NCBI GenBank assembly: GCA_910586605.1
Contig: CAJUJR010000072.1
Span: 1-14,632, forward strand
From: an uncultured Lachnospiraceae bacterium
GTDB taxonomy: Bacteria > Bacillota > Clostridia > Lachnospirales > Lachnospiraceae
Reading direction: 5' to 3'
DNA length: 14,632 nucleotides
The notes beneath the pieces were generated by a model that searched no databases, was not told the DNA's origin, and worked only from the letters and a program-made list of their open reading frames with translations. Below are positions 1 through 6,598 of this stretch, one piece after another. Numbering within the stretch: the first letter of the stretch is position 1; each line of letters starts with the position of its first letter. The translations under genes and the position numbers were made by a program.

Positions 1-34
1 CCGCACATGATAGAAAACATACAAAGGAAAGGTA

Positions 35-76
35 TTTTTTATTGAGATCTGGCTATGATTGGCTGTGAATAGTAAC
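35..76 (+). repeat. 42-bp dispersed repeat, copy 1
   Basis: This stretch matches the reverse complement of 14579-14620 at 40 of 42 positions (differences T/C at 50 and T/C at 56). The last 20 bases, GATTGGCTGTGAATAGTAAC (57-76), are identical in both copies. A shorter related copy (GCCGTGAATAGTAACCA) lies at 753-769. The repeat sits in the gap before the DUF4190 gene. I see no transposase or hairpin in it and cannot name the family. Confidence 0.75.
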
Positions 77-122
77 AACCGCCGAAGTAATACTATGCTT
101 ATAAAAGTTTTTAAGTTTGCAA

Positions 123-128
123 TATAAT
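123..128 (+). promoter_or_regulatory. possible -10 box for the DUF4190 gene
   Basis: TATAAT is present 89 nt before the start codon at 217, but no good -35 box sits 16-18 nt upstream, so this is only a candidate. The rest of 77-216 holds nothing else I can support. Confidence 0.25.
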
Positions 129-216
129 AAATGTTATGTTAAAATATCCTTTAAGCCTATTAAGGTGTCCCGAAAGGGAGGTTAAAAAGAAAACATACAT
201 AACAGGAGGTTTTAAA

Positions 217-627
217 ATGGAAAATAATGAGAATGGATTTGATAAGAATTCTTTTTCAAGTGATGATGGCGGTTATACGCAAGCACCAAACAATTATAAT
301 ATGAATGGCCAGCCAATGGGAAACCCATATGGCCAGCCGGAGCAAGGGAATCAGGGGTTTGCAATTGCAGGCATGGTTCTCGGGATTGTTTCATTGGTAT
401 GCTGCTGTAGCGGATATTTTGCACTCGTTCTTGGAATTATTGGTTTTATTCTTTCCTTGGTTTCCCTGATTCAGAAAAAGCCGGGGAAAGGGATGGCGAT
501 TACTGGGATTGTCTGCTCTTCAATTGCTGTTATTTTAATTATAGTCCTTACAGTAATTGGTAATTCTGTTGCGCTTAATCCAACGGAATTAGATGAATTG
601 ATGGATAGGCTTGAAAGCTTACAGTAG
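217..627 (+). CDS. DUF4190 domain membrane protein
   Basis: Small protein (136 aa) of the DUF4190 type, function unknown. Residues 1-47 are hydrophilic and rich in Asn, Gly, Gln and Pro, with a GQP-type repeat near 31-45. A glycine-rich hydrophobic stretch follows (about 48-86, with CCC at 62-64 and GFILSLVSLIQKKPGKGMA leading into the second helix), then a transmembrane helix at about 93-117. A short acidic tail ends the protein. This order is typical of DUF4190 proteins. The start at 217 is chosen because AGGAGG (204-209) lies 7 nt upstream; an in-frame ATG at 136 lacks such a site. The gene is monocistronic, ending before a strong terminator at 665-700. It may sit in the envelope, but nothing here gives a specific role. 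Confidence 0.85.
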   Translation: MENNENGFDKNSFSSDDGGYTQAPNNYNMNGQPMGNPYGQPEQGNQGFAIAGMVLGIVSLVCCCSGYFALVLGIIGFILSLVSLIQKKPGKGMAITGIVCSSIAVILIIVLTVIGNSVALNPTELDELMDRLESLQ

Positions 628-664
628 CATGTTTGGCTAGAGCGTGTTATAAAGGGAACATAAG

Positions 665-700
665 TGGTTTTGCTGTGATTATGCAGCAAAGCCATTTTTT
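665..700 (+). terminator. intrinsic terminator after the DUF4190 gene
   Basis: An 11-bp stem (TGGTTTTGCTG at 665-675 with CAGCAAAGCCA at 684-694, one G-U pair), an 8-nt loop and a run of six T (695-700) form a textbook rho-independent terminator on the plus strand. Confidence 0.9.
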
Positions 701-752
701 ATTTTAAAGGAAATTATGCTGTAATATAGTGTTTGCCTATTTTCTGAAATTA

Positions 753-769
753 GCCGTGAATAGTAACCA
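753..769 (+). repeat. short copy of the dispersed repeat
   Basis: GCCGTGAATAGTAACCA is a close match to GCTGTGAATAGTAACAA at 62-78. Together these two copies flank the DUF4190 gene in direct orientation, about 690 bp apart. Only the 3' part of the 42-bp unit is preserved here. Confidence 0.5.
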
Positions 770-794
770 AGTTTTTAAAAATGTAAGAAAAGTA

Positions 795-823
795 TTGACA
801 GAAAAAATAATTGATAATATAAT
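795..823 (+). promoter_or_regulatory. sigma-A promoter of the ABC operon
   Basis: TTGACA (795-800), a 17-nt spacer and TATAAT (818-823) match the vegetative consensus at every position. It drives the GntR regulator and the ABC transporter genes behind it. The -10 box overlaps the first bases of the inverted repeat at 822-851, so repressor binding there would block RNA polymerase. Confidence 0.9.
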
Positions 824-851
824 TACTACATTACCTAAGTAATGTAGTAAT
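822..851. promoter_or_regulatory. perfect inverted repeat, likely GntR (YtrA-type) operator
   Basis: ATTACTACATTAC (822-834) and GTAATGTAGTAAT (839-851) are exact reverse complements around a 4-nt centre (CTAA). The palindrome overlaps the -10 box and covers the expected transcription start. The gene just downstream encodes a YtrA-subfamily GntR repressor, a family that commonly controls its own operon, so autoregulation is the natural reading (inference). Confidence 0.85.
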
Positions 852-877
852 GCAAAAAAGGAATGGCAGGTGATGAG

Positions 878-1240
878 GTGAAAATTGATTTTAATGATGT
901 GGTGCCAATTTACATTCAAATTGCCGATGCGATTGAGGATGATATTTTGTCAGGAAGGCTGAAGGAGGGTGAAAACTGTTACTCCCAGATTCAGATTGCA
1001 AAGGAGGTCAATATCAATCCGGCAACTGCGGCAAAGGGCATCCGCCTGCTAGTAGAGCGTGGGGTGCTCAAGAAAGTGAGGGGGCAGGCTATGGCAGTAT
1101 CAGAAAATGCAGCGGCAATGATTAAGGAGCGGAAGCTGGAACAGATGTTATCTGAAATGGTGGAAAACCTTGTTAGGGAATCAAAAAAGCTTGGTATTTC
1201 TGAAGAAGAGTTAATTAAAAAGATTCGGCAGATGTACTAG
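878..1240 (+). CDS. GntR family regulator, YtrA subfamily
   Basis: Transcriptional repressor of 120 aa. The winged helix-turn-helix fills the N-terminal half: PIYIQIADAIEDDILSG is the typical first helix, the Q-I-A-K-E-V-N-I-N-P-A-T-A stretch around 40-51 is the recognition region, and a wing follows at about 62-74. Instead of a large effector domain there is only a short helical tail (about 75-120), which defines the YtrA type and probably serves for dimerisation. GTG at 878 is preferred because AGGTG (868-872) lies 5 nt upstream; the in-frame ATG at 863 (adding five residues) has AGGA directly abutting it, which is too close. It is the first gene of an operon with an ABC ATPase and two membrane proteins and very likely represses that operon through the palindrome at 822-851. 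Its signal is unknown; some relatives respond to cell-wall-active peptides. Confidence 0.88.
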   Translation: MKIDFNDVVPIYIQIADAIEDDILSGRLKEGENCYSQIQIAKEVNINPATAAKGIRLLVERGVLKKVRGQAMAVSENAAAMIKERKLEQMLSEMVENLVRESKKLGISEEELIKKIRQMY

Positions 1241-1294
1241 GGGCGTGTTTGAAAATTCGTTGGTTAATAGCAGAAAAAATGGAGGACAGAGGGA

Positions 1295-2200
1295 ATGGAA
1301 GGGATTGCAATTCAATTAGATGCGGTCAGGAAGAAATACCATAACAATACTGCTTTAGACGGTATTACGGTTAATCTTCATGAGAATTGCATTATTGGGC
1401 TGATTGGGGCGAACGGGAGTGGTAAGACGACATTGATGAAAATCTGTGCTGGGCTTGAGGAAAAAAGCAGTGGGAAAGTTCTTGTCTGTGGGGCAGATAT
1501 TACAAAGGATATCTGTGCCAGTGAAGAGGTTATTTATTCAATGCATGATTTGCCGGTGGGAAAATTATATCGCATTAGCGAGCTGTTAAAATTTTACAAT
1601 ACTGCATATCCGCATTTTGATTTGGCATTTTGCAAAAAAATGCTGGAAATTTTTGGTATTTCCCTGAAAAAAACATGCCGTACATTATCACAGGGACAAA
1701 AGAGCCTGGTGCATTTTTCTTGTGCAACAGCAACTAGGTGCAGGGTGACTTTGTTAGATGAGCCATTTATTGGGATTGATATTGTAAATAGGGAATTGGT
1801 ATATGAAATTTTGCTTAGGGACTTTATGGAGCATCCGAGGGCAATAATTATTTCAAGCCACAATCTGTCTGAAATTGAGGGGATTTTATCAGAAATGTTA
1901 CTGTTGCACCATGGGAGGATAGTTTTTTACCAGGAGATGGATGCAGTCCGGGAAATGCTGTTCCGGGCAGATGGAAGCAGAGAGGAGATACAGGGGTTTA
2001 TTGAGGGGAAGGAAACGGTGTGTGCCAGGGAAAAGGAAATTGGGAGTTATGCTGTTTTTAGGGGGTCTGTAACAGGGGAAGCTGCGCAGGAGGCAAAGGC
2101 GGCAGGGCTTACTGTAAGCGCCGTGTCCCCGGAAGATGTCAGCATTTATCTTACCATGCCGGAAAAGGGGAAGGAGCTTGAGAGTTTATGGAAGGATTAA
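1295..2200 (+). CDS. ABC transporter ATP-binding protein
   Basis: Nucleotide-binding subunit (301 aa) that should power the membrane proteins encoded next. Walker A is GANGSGKT (38-45), the signature is LSQGQ (131-135), Walker B ends in LLDEP with Asp155 and Glu156, the D-loop is IGID (159-162) and the switch His is His189 (SSHN). All residues needed for ATP hydrolysis are present. The Q-loop is unusual: the region IYSMHDLP (80-87) shows no glutamine. Residues from about 215 on form a C-terminal extension of the kind seen in BcrA/YtrB-like exporters. GGAGG (1281-1285) precedes the start by 9 nt. The 3' end overlaps the next gene by 13 bp, which suggests translational coupling. The substrate is not evident; the YtrA-type regulator context hints at envelope stress or peptide handling. 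Confidence 0.92.
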   Translation: MEGIAIQLDAVRKKYHNNTALDGITVNLHENCIIGLIGANGSGKTTLMKICAGLEEKSSGKVLVCGADITKDICASEEVIYSMHDLPVGKLYRISELLKFYNTAYPHFDLAFCKKMLEIFGISLKKTCRTLSQGQKSLVHFSCATATRCRVTLLDEPFIGIDIVNRELVYEILLRDFMEHPRAIIISSHNLSEIEGILSEMLLLHHGRIVFYQEMDAVREMLFRADGSREEIQGFIEGKETVCAREKEIGSYAVFRGSVTGEAAQEAKAAGLTVSAVSPEDVSIYLTMPEKGKELESLWKD

Positions 2201-3582
2201 ATCAAAATGAAAGGAAAAGGAAGTGGGTTTCCAATGTTAGAAAACTTGCCGTTATCCGTTTGAGGCAGTGCAGGAAACTATATCTGGAAGCTGTGTTGTT
2301 TCTTGGGTTGGCGGTGGTTCTTGATTTTGTTAATTTTTTTATGAAGTACCAGAATAATTTTGGGCGGAAAAATATATATGGAATTGGGGAATTGCCGCTT
2401 TGCGCTGCTATTTTCCTCGCAGCAGTTTTTGGGCTCGGAAGCTATAATATATTAGGGGATGGCAGGCTTAGCATGTATCCGGGGACGGTTGCAAGCCGGT
2501 TTTGCGCAAGGCTTTGCAGTGATTATCTGGTTTTTCTTGGAGCTACAGTTGTATATGGGGGATTCTATGGGATAAACAGCTTAATCTTGCATGTTTTTGC
2601 CAGAAAAGAGATCTATTTGGATGTCCGTAATACATTTTCATGGAATTATCTGGGGGCAGGGATGCTTCAGATGTTTTGTGCATGCCTTTTCATGTATAGT
2701 CTTTTAGTCTTAATCTACTCTTTTTTTACCAAAATAGGAATCGTTTTTGCATCTGTTTTTACAGTTGCTGTTATTATAGTGGCAAACGTGCTGATTTATA
2801 TAAAAAAGCTGAATTTATATAAGGTATGGGATTTGTTGGTTGGGAAGGGGATGGCGCTTGGCAGTTATCTGGCTTTTTTATTGTCTGTTTGGGCAGTCTT
2901 TACCGTATTGGCGTTTATCATTGCCTTCCGGGTTGGGAACTATAGGAAGGCGTCTTGCTTTTTGCTTTGGGTTGTTGTGGCGGGTGTGTTTCTTGGAGGA
3001 AGCAGCTGCATCAGGCCGACAAAGTCAGTTTACGTCTATGAAGCCTCCTATTTTAGGGGGGATGAAAAATATCTTTTTTTGGATAAAGACGCCAAGAAAG
3101 ACTTTCTTTTCCAGTATACCGATTTTAAACAGGGCAAAAAAATAATGGAAAACATAGCAAATGGCAAAATCCTCAGAAGGGAGGATGGCGATTGGATACT
3201 GGTTGCTACGCCAAGGGTGCTGACGGAAAAGGAAGCAAAGGAGGAAGGCTGCCTGGAAGAAGGTTTTTCTTTAAAAGAAAACCAGATGCTGTATAGGGTT
3301 GCGGCATCTGACCTTGCCTATAAGAATCGGCATATCTATGAAAATATGGTAAAATCCCTAACTATTTACCAAGAAGGGACAGATATTTTCTGGGAACGTG
3401 AAAGATGCGGCAATGTAATATCATCTGCTTTTGGGATGGATTATGAGAAGTGCCAGGATACAGATTATGATATCAGTAGATACTTGAAACGGTGGTGGGG
3501 GGATGATTTTCAGTCTGTCCTGGTTGTTGAGGATGCTTTAGCAAAGAAATGGCAGCAGGATAATGATAATGCTATGTATTAA
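2188..3582 (+). CDS. ABC transporter permease-like membrane protein 1
   Basis: Polytopic membrane protein of 464 aa. About seven hydrophobic segments can be seen (roughly 32-52, 68-86, 110-136, 152-180, 183-204, 224-247 and 257-272), followed by a large soluble C-terminal domain (about 280-464). It starts within the end of the ATPase gene, with AAGGAG (2171-2176) 11 nt ahead. Motifs shared with the next protein are LGSYN (83-87), MYPG (96-99), FSWNY (150-154) and, in the soluble part, an AYK...Y pattern near 370. These show that the two genes arose by tandem duplication. The pair probably forms a heterodimeric membrane domain with the upstream ATPase (inference). I do not recognise a named Pfam family; comparison is easiest with uncharacterised permeases of YtrA-linked operons. 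Confidence 0.82.
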   Translation: MEGLNQNERKRKWVSNVRKLAVIRLRQCRKLYLEAVLFLGLAVVLDFVNFFMKYQNNFGRKNIYGIGELPLCAAIFLAAVFGLGSYNILGDGRLSMYPGTVASRFCARLCSDYLVFLGATVVYGGFYGINSLILHVFARKEIYLDVRNTFSWNYLGAGMLQMFCACLFMYSLLVLIYSFFTKIGIVFASVFTVAVIIVANVLIYIKKLNLYKVWDLLVGKGMALGSYLAFLLSVWAVFTVLAFIIAFRVGNYRKASCFLLWVVVAGVFLGGSSCIRPTKSVYVYEASYFRGDEKYLFLDKDAKKDFLFQYTDFKQGKKIMENIANGKILRREDGDWILVATPRVLTEKEAKEEGCLEEGFSLKENQMLYRVAASDLAYKNRHIYENMVKSLTIYQEGTDIFWERERCGNVISSAFGMDYEKCQDTDYDISRYLKRWWGDDFQSVLVVEDALAKKWQQDNDNAMY

Positions 3583-3638
3583 AAGAAGACGGTGTGAAAA
3601 TAGATTTTTACACTGCTTAAGCAAGAATGGGGGATTAT

Positions 3639-5012
3639 ATGGACAGGCAAAAAGAAAAACAGAGGGTGGGGCAGAACCTCGTACACCTGGTAAAACTACA
3701 GTTTTTGCAAAAACGGTTTCTGTTTTTGGGGCTGTTGTTATTAGAATTTTTTTATGTGGTTTATGGGATAGTGTCAAATTTAAGGGAACGTTCTTTGCTT
3801 GGGGACGGAATCCATATTGGGGATGTGGGCGGCCTGCCGCAGGTTGGATGTTTTATTGTACTGCTGCTTCTCTGCCTTGGAAGCTATAATGCTGCAGATA
3901 ATAAGCATCTTAACATGTATCCGGGCATAAGGAAAACAAGGTATTTTTCTAGGATTATCCTAGATTATTTGTTCCTTTTTTGCTTTTCTGCTTGGATGGC
4001 GGCATTGTATCTGGCAGTTTATGGCGTCTATCAGGTAGTCCGCTTGGTTCTGCCTGATATAAATTTATCTTATTTCTTTTCGTGGGAATATATGTTTCAG
4101 GGCTGTACAGGCGTGTTCGTTTTTTCTATACTATTGTATGGGATTATTCAGTTTATTTATAGTATTATGTATTTTCTTGGCAAGGTGGGGTATTTGATTG
4201 CCTGGCTTATCGGGCTGCTTTTATGTGCATTTTTTGTAAGTCAGCTTTGTTCAGTATACTACTTATTGCAGCAGCCGTTCTCATGGAAAGAAACGGTTGG
4301 GCTTTGCTTTCTGGCGGGAACCCTTATTACAATAGTAAACAGTTTTGTTGTCATTTGGAAAAAAAAGCCATTGAGGGCTGTACCTGGCTCTGTAGTTCTT
4401 CTGGCGGTAACAGGGTTGCTTTTTTCCATAAGTTTAAAACTGTTAGCAGAATACCAGGATATAGGGCAGTATGGAAGCAGCCGGGAAGAGACGGAGGAGG
4501 GGCAAAGCAGCAAAAGGGTTTTCCATGATTTTGAGCTTTCCTGGGAGAATGTGGACAGGATAGAGTTTTTGAAAGCGTTTGGCTTTGTGTTCTTGGATAA
4601 GGAACAGGAAAATAAGTATAAAAATTCTCTGTCATTTACAAAGGATATGTATTCTGTATCAGATAGGAAGCTCAGGAAAGCAGAGGGATTTGACCGTTCT
4701 AAAGTAACTAAGGAAAAGTTTTTGCTGCGGATGGAAGCAGATAATGCAGCTTATAAGGGGATGCCGGTTTATCAGGATATATTGGAGAATATAGAATTAA
4801 AAAAGAAGGGAAAAGAGTTGTACTATAGTTGTAACAACCGCTATTATGCTTTGAATTATATGTTTGGTAAACCATATTCTTCCAAGGAAGATGTAGCGCA
4901 TAAAATTTGGGAGATGTCAAAAAATGGTATTACGGATAAGATGTTTCTAACAGCAATTATAGATGATGAAACATGGGAACTATATAAAAAAGCAGAATAT
5001 GCCGAGGAGTAA
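3639..5012 (+). CDS. ABC transporter permease-like membrane protein 2, paralogue of permease 1
   Basis: Membrane protein of 457 aa with the same plan as its upstream neighbour: about seven hydrophobic segments (near 25-46, 68-82, 106-137, 154-180, 183-205, 217-239 and 250-269) and a soluble C-terminal domain (about 270-457). LGSYN (80-84), MYPG (93-96), FSWEY (147-151) and the AYKG...Y stretch in the tail align with the first copy, but overall similarity is moderate, so the duplication is old. ATG at 3639 is preferred: GGGGGA (3629-3634) lies just upstream and the N-terminus then aligns with the paralogue. An in-frame ATG at 3627 would add four residues. It is the last gene of the operon, 40 bp from the convergent tetR-type gene, and no convincing terminator is visible in that gap. 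Confidence 0.82.
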   Translation: MDRQKEKQRVGQNLVHLVKLQFLQKRFLFLGLLLLEFFYVVYGIVSNLRERSLLGDGIHIGDVGGLPQVGCFIVLLLLCLGSYNAADNKHLNMYPGIRKTRYFSRIILDYLFLFCFSAWMAALYLAVYGVYQVVRLVLPDINLSYFFSWEYMFQGCTGVFVFSILLYGIIQFIYSIMYFLGKVGYLIAWLIGLLLCAFFVSQLCSVYYLLQQPFSWKETVGLCFLAGTLITIVNSFVVIWKKKPLRAVPGSVVLLAVTGLLFSISLKLLAEYQDIGQYGSSREETEEGQSSKRVFHDFELSWENVDRIEFLKAFGFVFLDKEQENKYKNSLSFTKDMYSVSDRKLRKAEGFDRSKVTKEKFLLRMEADNAAYKGMPVYQDILENIELKKKGKELYYSCNNRYYALNYMFGKPYSSKEDVAHKIWEMSKNGITDKMFLTAIIDDETWELYKKAEYAEE

Positions 5013-5052
5013 TTAGGATAGTGCAATACGGGGGTCGGATTACCAGCCCCTG

Positions 5053-5661
5053 TTATGATGTCAGGAAATTTAAACTTCCTGCCGGGTTACCGGTCCCTTT
5101 TTCAAGAAGGGCAATTAATCCGCGGATGGTTTCTTTATTTTCTTCTTCTGTTTCAGGAACCAGGCTGTTGTCAAGCTTTACTGTCAGGATAATTAAGACG
5201 ATTTCTGCCAAGGCCGCAGGATATTCAAAGCAGATATCCCCGGCGTCAATTCCTTGTTTGATAATAGCAGTCAGTTCCGGTTTTAATTCTGTGATCATGT
5301 ACTGCAGGTACTTTTGGTGCAGGTAAGCCTTTTCTGCGCCTGTTTCTTCAGAGGACATTCCTTGGCGGAGGAATTCTGAGGAGGAGCTGCGGCATGCATG
5401 GAAAATCATTGCCATACGGGTAAAAACAGAAATGTCCGTCCGTGCGGCAAGGTTTTTTGCCGTTTCCAGAGGCTGTTTGTAACTCCGTTCCACAAGTGCT
5501 TCCAAAATTTTATCTTTTGAGGAAAAATAATAATAAATGCTTCCTTTCCCAATTCCAGCTGTTTCAGCAATTTCCCGGACGGAGATTGTCCGTATGCTTT
5601 TGTTTTCCAGAAGTACTTCAAGTGCATCCAGTATCTGGTTATATTTCCTGTTTTCTGACAT
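5053..5661 (-). CDS. TetR/AcrR family transcriptional regulator
   Basis: Repressor of 202 aa. The N-terminal helix-turn-helix is classic: KYNQILDALEVLLENKSI (6-23), then ISVREIAETAGIGKGSIYYYFSSKDKILEALVE (26-58), with the recognition helix ending in the SIYYYF signature. The C-terminal part (about 60-202) is a helical ligand-binding and dimer domain with no recognisable ligand signature. GGGGGA precedes the ATG on the minus strand. The gene is divergent from the SCP2/hydrolase/condensation/ACP block, whose promoter carries two palindromes, so that block is its likely target. The effector may be an acyl-CoA or lipophilic compound, as for many members that control lipid genes (inference). Its own upstream region contains the hairpin element at 5714-5748. 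Confidence 0.92.
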   Translation of the reverse strand: MSENRKYNQILDALEVLLENKSIRTISVREIAETAGIGKGSIYYYFSSKDKILEALVERSYKQPLETAKNLAARTDISVFTRMAMIFHACRSSSSEFLRQGMSSEETGAEKAYLHQKYLQYMITELKPELTAIIKQGIDAGDICFEYPAALAEIVLIILTVKLDNSLVPETEEENKETIRGLIALLEKGTGNPAGSLNFLTS

Positions 5662-5713
5662 TTTATTTTCCCCCTTTTCATGGTGCGCTTTTATCGGCCA
5701 AAGGAAATTACGC

Positions 5714-5748
5714 TATTACTCCGGCGGTATTTAACCGCTGGAGCAATA
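5714..5748. repeat. palindromic intergenic element, copy 1 (compact hairpin)
   Basis: TATTACTCCGGCGGT (5714-5728) pairs with ACCGCTGGAGCAATA (5734-5748) around the loop ATTTA. This is a 15-bp stem with two wobble positions. The 24 bases at 5725-5748 recur exactly at 6545-6568, and the outer ends TATTACTC...GAGYAATA recur at 6486-6568 and 8962-9009. The element lies in the leader or promoter region of the tetR-type gene. There is no T-run, so it does not look like a terminator. Confidence 0.8.
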
Positions 5749-5984
5749 TAATGTAGTGGCACCCCTTTTTTTAGGTTATAAGGTTATTTTAAAGAAAACT
5801 ACATATGATAAATACATATGGACAATTTATTTTCTAAAGCCGGGGATTTTAGCTGTTTTGCCAAAATACGAGTTTGAAAGTTTATGCCAGTACTTTAAAC
5901 ATAAAAATGAGTATAGCATATTTACAGATAAAATAAAATACAAATATTTATTTCATTTTCTTTTTTATTTATAGGCAAAATCTA
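5749..5984. other. AT-rich intergenic region between the divergent units
   Basis: Very AT-rich spacer upstream of the SCP2 promoter. It contains two CATATG palindromes close together (5812-5817 and 5827-5832) and a T-rich tract just before the promoter. A 72-codon open frame here (5756-5974) has no ribosome binding site and a composition unlike real proteins, so I treat it as non-coding. Confidence 0.5.
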
Positions 5985-6013
5985 TTGACCGCCGGTCGGA
6001 AAAGTGATATTGT
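5985..6013 (+). promoter_or_regulatory. promoter of the SCP2 gene
   Basis: TTGACC (5985-5990), a 17-nt spacer and an extended -10, TGATATTGT (TG at 6005-6006, TATTGT at 6008-6013). The -35 box is embedded in the first TetR-type palindrome, so a bound repressor would occlude it. Confidence 0.75.
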
Positions 6014-6045
6014 TAATCAAAACATAGTTGACCGCTGGTCGAAAA
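5985..6045. promoter_or_regulatory. paired putative TetR operators
   Basis: Two copies of TTGACCGCYGGTCGRAAA start at 5985 and 6028. Their cores are palindromes: GACCGCCGGTC (5987-5997, perfect 5-bp arms) and GACCGCTGGTC (6030-6040, one mismatch). The centres are 43 bp apart, about four helical turns, so two dimers would sit on the same face of the DNA. One site covers the -35 box and the other lies downstream of the start point. The divergent TetR-type gene is the obvious candidate ligand (inference). Confidence 0.78.
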
Positions 6046-6062
6046 GAACAGGAGGAAATAAG

Positions 6063-6404
6063 ATGACATATGCAGATTTTTTTGCAGAGGTAAAACAGCA
6101 GTTTATGGAGGCGGATGTTAGTGATATACAGGAACATCTGGCATATCAGTTTAACATTATTGGGGACTCCGAAGGAATCTTTTATGTAGAGGTAAAAGAT
6201 GGCGTGCTGTCTGTAGAGCCATATGAATACTTTGACAGGGATGCGATTTTAATTGCTTCCGCAGATACTTTTATGAAGATTGCACAGGGGAAATTAGACC
6301 CGGTTTTGGCATTTACTTTGCAAAAATTAAAAGTAGAAGGAAGCATTGACAAGGCGCTAAAGTTAAAGGAGTTAATAGCTAGCAAAAAGAAGAAGAAAAA
6401 GTAA
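6063..6404 (+). CDS. SCP2 sterol-binding/lipid-transfer domain protein
   Basis: Small soluble protein (113 aa) made of a single SCP2-like fold. Visible hallmarks are YQFNIIGDSEGIFYVEVKDG (28-47), the central ASADTFMKIAQGKLDPVLAFTLQKLKVEG run (65-93) and the C-terminal leucine-rich helix. A polylysine tail (109-113) ends it. Family members bind fatty acyl chains or other lipids in a hydrophobic tunnel; the ligand here is unknown. ATG at 6063 is chosen because AGGAGG lies 8 nt upstream and because an earlier in-frame ATG at 5985 would place the promoter and operators inside the gene. It is the first gene after the TetR-controlled promoter and probably carries a lipid substrate for the hydrolase/condensation/ACP genes behind it. 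Confidence 0.88.
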   Translation: MTYADFFAEVKQQFMEADVSDIQEHLAYQFNIIGDSEGIFYVEVKDGVLSVEPYEYFDRDAILIASADTFMKIAQGKLDPVLAFTLQKLKVEGSIDKALKLKELIASKKKKKK

Positions 6405-6485
6405 ACGTTTAATTAATAAATTAGTCAGGCAATAAGAGCAGTTTTGTAGGACAGATGTTTGTTTTAGGGCAGAAATAGAGCAGTG

Positions 6486-6568
6486 TATTACTCCGGTTGC
6501 TAAATATTGATAAGTTTACGATGAATAAGTTTCAGCTACAAGGTCGGTATTTAACCGCTGGAGCAATA
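6486..6568. repeat. palindromic intergenic element, copy 2 (long form)
   Basis: TATTACTCCGG (6486-6496) and the right end CTGGAGCAATA (6558-6568) are inverted repeats with two wobble differences. The right 24 bases are identical to 5725-5748. About 60 bp of unrelated AT-rich sequence lies between the ends. The element fills most of the 194-bp gap between the SCP2 gene and the hydrolase gene; I see no clear promoter in that gap. Confidence 0.75.
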
Positions 6569-6598
6569 AAAATATGCTGCTAAGAAATGGGGCTTATA

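Noticed and set aside
5013..5052. Possible terminator between the convergent operon ends
   Set aside because: Only a weak GGGG/CCCC pairing and no T-run in either direction.
5021..5756. Plus-strand open frames opposite the tetR-type gene
   Set aside because: They are complementary shadows of a well-supported TetR protein.
5756..5974. 72-codon open frame upstream of the SCP2 promoter
   Set aside because: No ribosome binding site, very AT-rich, low-complexity aromatic and lysine composition; treated as intergenic.
5985..6062. Longer N-terminus for the SCP2 protein
   Set aside because: It would put the promoter and both operator palindromes inside the coding sequence; AGGAGG supports 6063.
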